From Ophioderma brevispina (taxonomy: Eukaryota; Echinodermata; Ophiuroidea; Amphilepidida; Ophiodermatidae): 64,000 bases of DNA. Under the pieces are notes generated by a model, which saw only the letters and a program-made list of their open reading frames with translations, was not told the DNA's origin and searched no databases. Numbering within the stretch: the first letter of the stretch is position 1; every line of letters starts with the position of its first letter. Positions 24,317 through 34,299 of this stretch are shown here, one piece after another. The position numbers and the translations under genes were made by a program. The DNA is taken from assembly GCA_023653785.1 (NCBI GenBank), contig JAMKCH010035170.1, forward strand, positions 1-64,000. The letters are read 5' to 3'.

Positions 24317-26984
24317 AAATATAATTACTGGGGCACTTAACTGTTTTCATGGTGGGGAGATGCGGCCCCGACTTTTGAACTTTGGGGGCTTGGAAAATTA
24401 TGTGGTCTGCCAAGTACCAGGTATAGGGTTTAGGAAGTAAAAAAAATTTTGATAGAAATTTGCAGGCTATATGGAGCTGAGGAATTGCTAAGTTTAGCTT
24501 CTGATGCAAAACTATTTCTAAATAGCGACCTTTAGAACTAATTATGCTTACTCTGGAGGGTTAGAAATGTTGGGGAGATGACCAAATGGGGGGTCTTAAC
24601 GGGACACAGGCACATTTCAGCAACATTTTAAGAGGCTAGATAGTTTGGACTGCAAGCACAGTTTTACCCATGGCTATTATAATAGCCAACTAGAAGGGTC
24701 CATCTTTCATTTTAAGTCATTTTTTTGGTTTTTTTTTTTTGTTTGAATTTACAACCACTAGTAAATCAAAACTTTTAGGTATGATAACGTAAATAAGGTG
24801 GGTGCTTTACAGGGAAAGTTAAACAACTCTTATGTGGAGGAGGAATTCAAAATGGCAGTCAGTGAAGAATCACACTGAGGTCATCCATTGTGTATGGGCG
24901 CCTGCAAGAACACAGATCAGTTATGCAAAGAGTTCACTTGCCTCCACGCAGAGGCAGACACTGCCATGCTCACCAGATATAATGCAAATCCCGAAGTGCA
25001 ATCGATCACATGATTGACGTCAAGTCTGTCAAATCTTGACACTGAGAATACCAAACAACTATGTACAAGCAGCTTATGTGCTAAGAGAATCTCAGGGATC
25101 CTGTGTGTGTGAAACACAAACGCAATTTGATCAGTGCTATGGTGTTTGTGTTATGAGGATATGGCTGCATCCATCATTGCACATCACGGTTTTACGGTTT
25201 GTGATCGCAAACTCTGGGTTTTATGATCAAGACAAGAAACCATTGAATATTGCCTAGACAAATCTTAAAAAACACAAATTTGCTAGTCGTCGTGTGGCTA
25301 TGGGAAATCCCTTTGAGACCAGAGGTTTTCAGCGATTTGGAGAAGTTTGTCACTCCTCGCATATATTGTGATGCAAAAAGCAAGGTGTTGTTGAGGCTTA
25401 AAGAGTTAAACTTAGGAGAGTAATGAAAAGAGGACCGATCGCCAGAATTTCGGTAGACGTTTCATATAGCCGTCCCATTGATTGCAAATGATGATGGCTG
25501 ACCATTCAGTCTTCACTCTCCGCAAAAGGTCAAAGGCGGATGACGGAAACAATTGTAAGACTCATTTGCCCATCAATGGCAAGGAGAGAGCAAAGGCCTC
25601 CAACTAATCTCTCACCCATTTTTTTTCCTTTTCCCTTCTTTTTCTCACATACATACCTTTAAAACTACCCAGATTTCTTCCACACTTCAGATAGTCTTCG
25701 TACGCATAGAGCGAGCAATTTGTCTTGCTTATATGGCAAAAACAGATCGCTCATCAGCGATTTTGGGTCACGGAATGGCACTATTTTTGGCACTGGTGTA
25801 CACCTTTCTATCAAATATCCCCATCTGAGAGGCTTAAGCTGAGAACTGATTTCCTTTGGTACAAAAATTGTGAAATTTCTAATTTTTTTTTCCCTTTAAG
25901 GGAGCAGATAGGAGAGATTCAGCTATTTTTATATTGAAATATAGACAAATCGCCTTTGATTTTCATTTGACGTCATAGAAGAAAATGAAAAAGGTAGGGA
26001 AATCTATTGAAATTATTTTCTGTTATACATATTCAGCGAAAATATGGATGTGCTGCATCGTGAAATATTGGACAATGCACTTCTGCATATAGGGGGCCTC
26101 TTTTTTGTCAAAATGAGGTTGCAGTTTGGGGTCATTGTGTACAGCATTAACCCTCACTGAGATGAAATGTCTTTGTGTGTGAATAAGTCATTTTGTACTA
26201 AAATGGACTCCGGAATAATGTATTCCATTGGCTTAGGTTGTACAAATGAAATGTAGAAAATACACATCAAAGTTGGTTAATTTCCCTGTAAACCTTCAGG
26301 ACTGTCCGTTGGCCACCTATTTATGTTATAATTACCCAATTGTTTATGGATTTCCTTATTCGTATGTAAAATATGCAAATAGTATTAAAACAAAAACTTT
26401 TTGACTGAAAAGTAAAGAAAAACAGGCTGGAAAATGATTATACAACATAAATTGATTGAAAGTATGGCCCTGGCGTTGGCTATTTTTACTCGTTCATTGG
26501 GTAGTTGTAAACACTGCTTTTAGGTCTCAATGCAAGGCCAAATCTGTTCATTTGAGCTCTTTTAAGAAATTTTGTTATTTTGTTGTAAAGTACTGGGTCC
26601 CTTTAAGACACCCATTTGCGTAACTCCAGCAGTTCCTAACCCCAGGTGAAGCACAAAAATTCAGTTCTAATTCACCCTTATTGGAAATCGTTTGCCTCAG
26701 AAGATAAACCTACAAATATTTCAAAATCTCAATTCCAAAAACCAAATTCCAAACAAATGGGCAGACAAATCATTTTACAAGTCCCTAATGTCTCGAAAAA
26801 TAGGGACCAGAGGACATCACCTGAAAAACTGTTAAGTGCACCCGGAAATTATACTCACCAAAAAACCTAAGGGGTGTTTACATTGCAAATGTCTATACAA
26901 TAAATAGTAGAGTTCAGTTTCATCAAGGAATCAATTCTCATACAACAGGGTGCTTTGCTTCAGTGTAATAATGGGCTTTACATG
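24317..26984. other. Interior of the large inverted repeat, no feature assigned
   Basis: Mixed AT-rich sequence with a T-run at 24727-24740. The stretch 24830-25260 has more balanced composition and short open frames (61-73 codons, both strands), none of a known family. If the large element once encoded a protein, this is the most likely place, but nothing can be shown. Confidence 0.3.
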
Positions 26985-27745
26985 CCCAAAATTAGAAAAA
27001 AATGATTTATCTATCTGTTTCAATTAGGGCATTGTTATATCAATAGTTTACATTTTTTTAAATTTCAAGATGGCTACAAGCCACCATCTTGGATTTTAAA
27101 GGTCAACGTGGTAAGCAAATGTTGTATACACTATTCCAGTTGAATTTTTCCTGACAAAAAACAGTCCACATCAATACTTGTTCCCTTAGGTCAAATGTTG
27201 CCCAGAGGAAAATAGCAATTATATCATTTTCAAGATGAGTATATGGTCGCCACATCTTGATTTTAAAGATCAGACAGTATCAAATGCACAATTAACATTC
27301 TAATAGCTATTCTCAGTCAAAATTAGTAGGAAAATCAAAACATTATTTGTCAGTCTAATAATATGAGCAAAGATATTTATATAATATTACATTTTCCAAG
27401 GTAATGTCGGCAGCCATCTTGGATTTATTTATGAGGGCAAGATGGCATTAATAGTAATAAACATCACGACCAACTTATTGTTGTGCTAGGACTTAGTGGG
27501 AATGATACTTCCTTATCATTTGTAGCTCCTCTGTTCAGAGATATATTTTTTGTATTTCAAATTGGCCGGCGGCGGCCATTTTTGAAAAAACGCTATCGAA
27601 AAAAGTTCAGCCGTCAGTTCTTGGAGGTGTTATAGGAAGCTATTTTTGTTAAAATTGGTCCATCTTGCCAAAGTCCATCAAGAAAAAAAGGTATACCTCC
27701 TAAAAGTCTCTGTATTTTTTACCTTTTAACTAATATTATTAATAT
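26985..27745 (-). repeat. Right arm of the ~6.7-kb inverted repeat
   Basis: Reverse-complement partner of 21035-21790. It carries GTTTACAT, CCATCTTGGATTTTAAAGGT, TTATTTGTCAGTCTAATA, AAGATGGCATTAAT, GGCCGGCGGCGGCC and GGTCCATCTTG in the expected inverse order. Confidence 0.88.
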
Positions 27746-28478
27746 AATTATCATCTTTACACAGTGAATATTTCCACTTACCTCGTTGAATCCAATGTAT
27801 TTTACTTATGGGTATTTGGGTTACAAAGAGACAATGTCACTCTTGTAGAAGTACCCATAAATTACAGACTTCCGTGATTTGTACATCTGTTAAAAAACTG
27901 TGAAATTTCGACAAGGATCTTTGCGAAAAATTCCGTATGGTAAAGTGAGAAGTTACCTTATTTAGCTAATTTTCTGTAGTTTTGCTGGATTTCTGAAATT
28001 TAATTTTAAAAATAAATCATCTAGAAAAACCATTCGTGTGTTTTTCCAGGTGTAGGGGACCTATAACAGATTAATTGGTATAATAAAAAAATGGGGTTGT
28101 AGTGGTAGGAAAATGCGGTTCTAATGATTTTCACCCGCTGTGCTATAAGACTGAGCCACCACCGAGTGTGGCCTAAATGCGAGAAGGTCGAGCGCCATCT
28201 TTCGATAAAAACTAGACATGTATCCCAACAACAGTTTTTCAGACTTAAAAAACCACACTGATCTCGAGATATTTAGAACTTTAGCTAGACCTTTCGGGTG
28301 GTGTTCTTTGAAATAACCCTTCAGTCTCTAGCAATATACTAGGTTGGACATTATCTGGCAAGCGATTGAGAAAACCTTACAAATCAGTCACGATCCGTAT
28401 GTGAGCTTGGTTTGGTGTTTTTTACCATTTTGGCGTCAAAGGTCCCCGATTCAAATCCAAGTCCAGTGGTGTCACTAC

Positions 28479-28553
28479 CTCGAAAATTATATTCCGTTAC
28501 GATTGTGGATTTACTGGTAACATTGACCGAAATCGATTCCATTTCTCTTTCCA
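28479..28553 (-). CDS. Weak candidate internal exon (75 nt), unknown protein
   Basis: A pyrimidine-rich acceptor (TTTGTTTTTCCTGGTTCG, then TTTCAATTCACAG) and a donor (TTTTCGAG then GTAGTG) bound a stop-free segment in a 92-codon minus-strand frame. The peptide alternates hydrophobic and polar residues (SISVNVTSKSTIVTEYNF), as in a beta-strand pair, and has an N-glycosylation-type NVT. Its leading two bases and trailing single base would join in phase with the terminal exon at 15384-15562, but about 13 kb separates them. Confidence 0.3.
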
Positions 28554-29836
28554 CTGTGAATTGAAACGAACCAGGAAAAACAAATCCTATCTTATGGTGG
28601 CATGCATTTATAGTGTTTTGGGGGTGGGTTAGCGAAGTGGGTCTTCCCTCGCTCCGCACCAACGTGGTACCAGTTGACCCTCGGGTCGGCCTGCGATTTC
28701 ATGTGTGGAGTGTCGTTTTTAAATACGCACACTGGCCATAAAGTATTGAAACATTCAGAAAAAACGAAATTAATAATCACCAATTGAGTCAAACATACCA
28801 GGGATTTTGACCACTCAATACGATTAAAAATGCCAAAGTTGTGTTTTTTCAAACAGAGGTTATTTACCCCAAATCCAAGAGAGTAAAAAACGTTTGATTG
28901 ATTGTCAGTTCCCTAAATATGGCGGATTTGAAAAGGAACAGCAACGATAACTTGTCGATGCACTCCAGAGGAATACGGACAACTGTGACACAAAAAGATA
29001 TGGCTTCAAACAGGCCACTTAGGATGGTACGGGTTCATTAGGGTTACTTAAAATTTTAGGGAGAAAATCATGGTGGCTGTGTGGGGACCGGAAACGAGAT
29101 AAAGTCAATGGAAGATAGTGGTCATTGAAATATTCGATAAATCAGAGACACCTGAAATACAATTCTAATGATAACTCATGTGGTTGACGTAAATCACCGT
29201 GTAAATACGCGTTAGACTACTATGACAAACAGCACAATGGCAACGGTGCATTAAAGTGTTTTCAGGGTATCAAGTGGCCTTTCTCGATGTTCAACGGTGG
29301 TAAAAGTGCTCCAATCTTTATTGACATTATCTCATTCCGGTCCATTACAACACACCATTTTCGCCCTAAACATTTAGAGTAGACCCTGCAAAACCCGTAA
29401 AGTTCAACTTAGCGGATATTCGAGCAGGCCATTTTGACGCTGTTCTCTGCCGTAGCCTTCTGGAGTACACTCGGCAAGTTATCATTAGCCAGCTGCTTTA
29501 ACCCGACTTTAAGGATAAAGAAAATCAATTAAACGTTTTGTCGCAACCACGCTTATTCTGGGAACATCATCTGTTGAAAACCCCACTTTGACAAATTACG
29601 TAAGGGAGTCAAGAACTTCTGATACAATTTTAAATCAATTTGTGAATATATAATTGCTTGTTTGCATGTTGACAATACTATGGCCAGTGTGTGTACTAAT
29701 ACATCCTCCTCTTATAAGTGTTTTGTTCAGTTACGTTCTTTACAGTTGTGGCGTATAAGTGGCCTTGGTAGCGATAAACGGCATTTTTAAAAATCAACCA
29801 ACCAATCAACCAAAGCAACCACCCCGGCCTTTGCAG

Positions 29837-29971
29837 GGATGTAAGCTTGTCGTCCATGGACAGAAAAACGATGCCTTGTGTCGTTTATCTGAGTTGTTAT
29901 ACTCTATGGATCGCCGGCATATGCCGAATGAAATAAAATCATGTTTTAAGAGCCCCATGTGGCATATCTAG
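29837..29971 (+). CDS. Weak candidate terminal exon, unknown protein
   Basis: CCTTTGCAG at 29836 is followed by 44 open codons to TAG at 29969-29971. The peptide (HGQKNDALCRLSELLYSMD, then RRHMPNEIKSCF) has plausible residue balance. The acceptor tract is interrupted by AACCAACC repeats, and no upstream exon is identified. Could be chance. Confidence 0.25.
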   Translation, partial: GCKLVVHGQKNDALCRLSELLYSMDRRHMPNEIKSCFKSPMWHI

Positions 29972-30369
29972 GTGAATCCGCTGCTGCTTATACTTCATTG
30001 CCTGCCATCGTTACGAGCATCACTAATTCTAAATTCGCATTATCACATTCTTGCGCTTTTAAAAACTGCAAAAACTGCTGACTTATATATCACCATCCGG
30101 GTTATGTATGTCTTATTTTAACACAATAATTTTTCACCTTGGTACTTAATGGTACATTTCAGCCCAATTAACCACGTACTGACGGATGGAGCGAAACTTT
30201 TGGGGGATTGCTGATGATAGACTGACGTGGTTGAGTCTATGGTTGATTCTGTGTGTAACTTACCGTTTCTATTAACATTTCACGCGCTCTAAAAGGTTTA
30301 ACTCATGAATGTTTCTGAAGATGCCTCATTGCGGGCCTTTTGAGCGCATAGGGAATAAAGCATGTTGGA

Positions 30370-30496
30370 TTAGTTAAAGGCATGTATGTTGATTTCAAAT
30401 ATGGTAACGGTAAGACCTTTTTGAAAATTTGACATTTTGATTGTGAAAAACGCTGATGTTCGGATGATCATTACGCCACGCAAGTTGTAGAAAGCC
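30370..30496 (-). CDS. Candidate terminal exon of a minus-strand gene
   Basis: A very long pyrimidine tract (minus strand, about 30497-30570, rich in TTCTCTC and CCTCCTTCC) ends in CCGTAG. The following frame runs 41 codons to TAA at 30372-30370. It begins with one base that completes the split codon left by the exon at 31193-31332, giving a phase-consistent join. The peptide is mildly hydrophobic (RGVMIIRTSAFFTIKM, then GLTVTIFEINIHAFN). A second frame after the same acceptor is also open for a while, which lowers certainty. Family unknown. Confidence 0.33.
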
Positions 30497-30689
30497 CTAC
30501 GGTTATAAGGAAGGAGGGAGAACCGAATCACGAATGAGAGAGAAGCGAGAGAAAGTAAAATAATAAGGACAAAATCAAAAAATTGACAGCCCATTTCCGA
30601 GGTGCATTCAGACCAAAATCTGATAATTTGTGGCTCTTTTTTCTTAAAAGAGGAAATATTTTGTATTTTTTGTTTTTCAACGATAACCA

Positions 30690-31180
30690 GGTCTTTGGCA
30701 CCAGGGGTTTCAACGGACAACTGTGTTTTTCAATCGATATACGTGGTTTTTCGATTTTAAAAACTTTGTTTATCCAGTTTGACAAACTTTTTCAAAATTA
30801 TTGCAAAAACATGTTTCAGTTTTCGCCAATAAACTTTAACAAACTTTGTAGATAGAAACCGTGTTTTCGTCAAAAACATTTTGATCGATAAACAGGTTTA
30901 TCGGCGAAAACGTTTTTTCATCGAAAAATATTTCTTGGCGAAAAATGTTCGTTGATCGATTTTTTTCAGTAAACATGGTATTTTGATCAATAAAATGGGT
31001 TTGGCCAAGAAAACCTTGTTTTTAAACAAGTTTTTCGATCGATAAACACGGTTTTTCAGTCGATAAACACGGCTTTCGCCAATGTTTTTTTCGATCGATA
31101 GACATGTTTTTTGTGAACCGGAAAATATGGTTTATTGGTGAAAAAACCATGTTTTCAATGTAAAAACAATGTTTATCCAT
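30690..31180. repeat. Degenerate CGATCGATAAAC satellite
   Basis: Irregular repeats of about 20-24 bp built on TTTTTCGATCGATAAACACG and the inverse GTTTATCG. Related arrays occur at 33060-33680 and a short one at 43905-43975. This array lies in the proposed intron between 31193 and 30496. Confidence 0.6.
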
Positions 31181-31192
31181 TGCCCCACATAC

Positions 31193-31332
31193 GCCATGGT
31201 ATATCCTAAAGAATTCCACTGCCATGCACGCCCATCTTTCCCACTAAAGACAAACGTGCAGCATTTTCCTTTTTCAGTGTGGTCTGCCAAGAGACCTCGG
31301 GGCAGACGGTCGACGGCTTCCCTGGCTACATC
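31193..31332 (-). CDS. Candidate internal exon of a minus-strand gene
   Basis: On the minus strand CTTGTCCATCTTGATCAG is followed by 46 open codons plus two bases, ending at ATGGC before GTATGT, a good donor. The peptide looks like real protein, with AREAVDRLPRGLLADHTEKG, then CCTFVFSGKDGRAWQWNSLG. It starts on a codon boundary, matching the end phase of the exon at 34110-34269, and its two trailing bases match the start of the segment at 30370-30496. I do not recognise the domain; the adjacent cysteines and the tryptophan pair suggest a folded extracellular or enzymatic region. Confidence 0.45.
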
Positions 31333-31729
31333 CTGATCAAGATGGACAAGTCGTTTTGTTTGCACACTAAGAAAATACTATCATATCGCGAACACCTCAT
31401 TTGTGACAGACAATATGACATTGAATAAATATACATGTCCAGAAATATGATAAATGACACAATCATAACTGAACAAACAAACCAGTAGACAATTATTCAC
31501 AAGCGGCAAGCACATGCTGGGTCTTGGTACTCACAGCAACCTGGAGAACACGTGTGGAAACCGCTTGACATGAACAAAGACAACCGATGGTCAACTGCGT
31601 ACGACTATGGCAAGCCATCGACATCATAATTCGTAAGAAAGTCTTTTCAAAGAGATGTTTTGTTAATTTGAATATAGGGTCTCTTGTGTCTTATTAAACG
31701 TGTTGTGAATATTACGTAATCAATCCACG

Positions 31730-31738
31730 TATAAAAAG
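31730..31738 (+). promoter_or_regulatory. TATA box
   Basis: TATAAAAAG followed by GAGGGCGC is a strong TATA match with a GC-rich flank. About 25-30 bases downstream is the start of an 83-codon open frame (31750-32001) that lacks an ATG, so a transcript starting here may have a noncoding or upstream-untranslated first exon. No CCAAT or initiator element is certain. Confidence 0.35.
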
Positions 31739-31749
31739 GAGGGCGCTGG

Positions 31750-32470
31750 GTGCTGAGCGATGCACATAGACACACCGACCGAGTAGACTTTATAAACACT
31801 TATACATGTATAGAAAATCTCCCAAAGCCGACTGCAAGAGACTCTGCAAAGCCCGACTCTGCAAACAAACATTTAAATACCGACGAGTGTATTCTCCCCA
31901 ACGTCGGCCAATACCCACGTCTATCATTGGGTGATGCGTTTCAACAAAATTCTTTTCGCCCCATCAAACGAATTAAGTTACGCACGAAGTTATATAGCTA
32001 AATAACTGCTGTGGAACCATTGTGTTTTGTAGTACATTACTAGTATTAATACTTGCTTCCAGAGTGGGCAGACCAAGATATATCCCATTGTCTGTGGCGC
32101 TGTTGCACAACCACAAACAGTATTCTGATATGCTTCCAGGTAGCCCCTTCTGCCCAGGAACCTTATATGAATCGGCCGTTCTGCTTCTCATCTGTTTGAA
32201 CATCTGCCATTCAGCCATGAGACGTCAGCGCCAGGTGGAAATGCTCACTCAGGTTCAATACGCAATAGATGTTGTTGATAGCATGTAGCAAGTCCTTAAC
32301 AGCGATTGAAAGACGTGGATTAAAACCCGAATTTCCATTCCACGCTTCTTCTAGTCGTTCATACCGTTTGGGGAAACCCCTGTTAAAGGTGACACTATGC
32401 CCTTTTTTGAAAGACGCTCAAAAAATCAAGCCATACTCAAGCTTGTATAGATGGGCTACTCATTCAAAAT
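31750..32470 (+). other. Unassigned open region downstream of the TATA box
   Basis: Three overlapping plus-strand frames (31750-32001, 32022-32288, 32269-32472) have fairly balanced codons. A possible acceptor, CTTGCTTCCAG, lies at 32061. None begins with ATG and none matches a family I know. They may be parts of an untranslated or noncoding transcript. Confidence 0.25.
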
Positions 32471-33059
32471 GATAAATGCAATCCCTTGTAACAGTATTAA
32501 TATTTAACACGTAGGTGGATCTGTGTTTGCGTGACGATTTGCTTTGATAAATTGCACCTATACGCGCCACCGGAAAATAACAATCTCGAAGAAGGAAAAA
32601 TATATAGACTCATCGTGAATATTGCTTTGGACTTATCAAACCAATCTTTCTCAACAAATTTATGGGGTGGCATTATTCAGTTGGGTGGTTGACATAATGA
32701 TAAAAATGACCTTATTGCACGGGCTAGAGTCCGAAATAAATGACTTCCACATATTCAATCACGAAATCGTGACAGACTTTATGAATGTGGCGAAATCTCA
32801 ACCAGGTAATAAATGACAGGTGTTCATTATGTTTGTCAGAGTTTCGCATCAATTTTCTCAAACCTACCATGAATTTTTGAATCTGCTGTATTTTATTGTA
32901 AGTCCTTGGAGATTGAAATGACATGTTTTGCTACTCTCCTAAAGTTCACATTTGTAGCAAGCTAGATGTGCAATTAGGAAAAACCACACCGAGTTTGTCT
33001 CAAAAACCTGGTTTAAATTGCAAAGTCAAAATTTTCGATTCGAAGAACATTCATAGTAT

Positions 33060-33680
33060 TGATCTAAAAAAGGGGGTTTTCACCTATAATTTTTTTTGGT
33101 ATAGATATCTGGTTTCTCGTTGGCATCCCAGATTTTCGTCGATATGCCACGAAAACCAGTTCTTTAACCCCCCCCCCCCAACAATCAGTTTTTCTAATCG
33201 AAAACCATTTTTTGAGATGAGTAATATGATATACCTTAATTCAGCGTAAAATGGCTTCCTCGGCGAACCATGTTTTCGTTAGAATTCACACCATTTTTTA
33301 TTGAGAAACCTTGCGGAAACTTCGACCTAGATTTTCGAATTGATAAAACCAGATTTTTCTTTGATTGAATTGAAAAACTTTTTTTCGCTTAGAATTGTTT
33401 GCAGATCAAACAGTATGTTTCAATAAAACACCCCCTCCATTTTGCTGTCGATAACAGCTTTTTCGCAATAACACAAGATTTTTTCATCGAAATCCAACGT
33501 TTACCAAACCCTTTTGTCCATCCCCAAAAATGGTTTGCCGATCGAAAATAAAACAAAAATTTCGCGCCTTATGTCACGTTCTCGATTGAGAAACCTGGAT
33601 TTTCGGTCGAGAAACCAAGTTTTAGCCTAGAATTTCATGTTTTTCATTAAGACTAAAGATTTCATCAGAATTCCGAGGAA
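33060..33680. repeat. Second degenerate TTTTCGAT-type satellite
   Basis: Spaced words AAACC, TTTTCG, CGAAAA and GATTGAGAAACC recur at about 24-30 bp with heavy divergence. Similar in style to 30690-31180, probably the same satellite family. Confidence 0.45.
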
Positions 33681-34109
33681 ACCTTGTTTCTCTTCTCCTC
33701 TTTTTTATTCGGTGGAGATTGTCCGAAGCATGAAATCGGAAAGACCCTCAAGGCTGCGTGCATATTCTCTCCAATTCTTTACTGATGTATAAGCACGCCG
33801 ACACAGATTTCATTAAATAAGGGACAACTCAGTCATTTGGACCCGAATTCAATGGGTGTGCTGTTTTGAAAGGCTAATAAAAATTAACTCCTAAATCTAT
33901 AAAAAAATTGCATATTTTTTATTAAAGCCCTGAAATTTTGGGTGCTTTATTATTATTTTTTTTCGGGGGGGGTGGGAACCACTCTGGCTTTTTAAAAGTA
34001 ATCGGGCGAGCAGAGGCTGTTGATCACGAAATAACCCTTATCTATTAGTCGACGAGCAGCCCACCACCAAGACATTGAACCAGTGTTAGCACAATCCTTC
34101 ATTACTTAC

Positions 34110-34269
34110 TGATTCATGGACAGTGCTTGCCTTTTCTATAGAGACATGTGTATTCAGTTCTGACTCTGTTGTATACCTAACTTTGTTTCTGCCCGAAGGG
34201 TCTTCTTTACTGTATTCAACCAATAATCTTCCACAGTGTATAATTCCCCTGTGCCTTGTACCATCTGTA
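34110..34269 (-). CDS. Candidate internal exon of a minus-strand gene
   Basis: The segment starts after GGTGTCAG and ends at GAATCA before GTAAGT, a consensus donor. It holds 53 stop-free codons after one leading base. The peptide is hydrophilic and protein-like (GTRHRGIIHCGRLLVEYSKE, then DPSGRNKVRYTTESELN). It ends on a codon boundary, so it joins in frame to the next exon candidate at 31332-31193. The acceptor is odd: the T-rich tract (ATTTTTTTTGTTTTGG) is separated from CAG by a G-run. Family unknown. Confidence 0.45.
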
Positions 34270-34299
34270 CTGACACCCCCCCCCACCAAAACAAAAAAA

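Larger units (their letters stand above)
21035..27745. mobile_element. Large foldback or long-TIR element, no recognised transposase
   Basis: Two arms of about 750 bp in opposite orientation bound about 5.2 kb. The interior contains at least one nested inverted-repeat element (22570-23655), a probable further one (23744-24316), and AT-rich sequence with only short open frames. I see no DDE transposase, polymerase or integrase. It could be a non-autonomous derivative of a long-TIR DNA transposon, or a palindromic duplication followed by insertions. The divergence between the arms argues against a recent assembly artefact. Confidence 0.75.
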
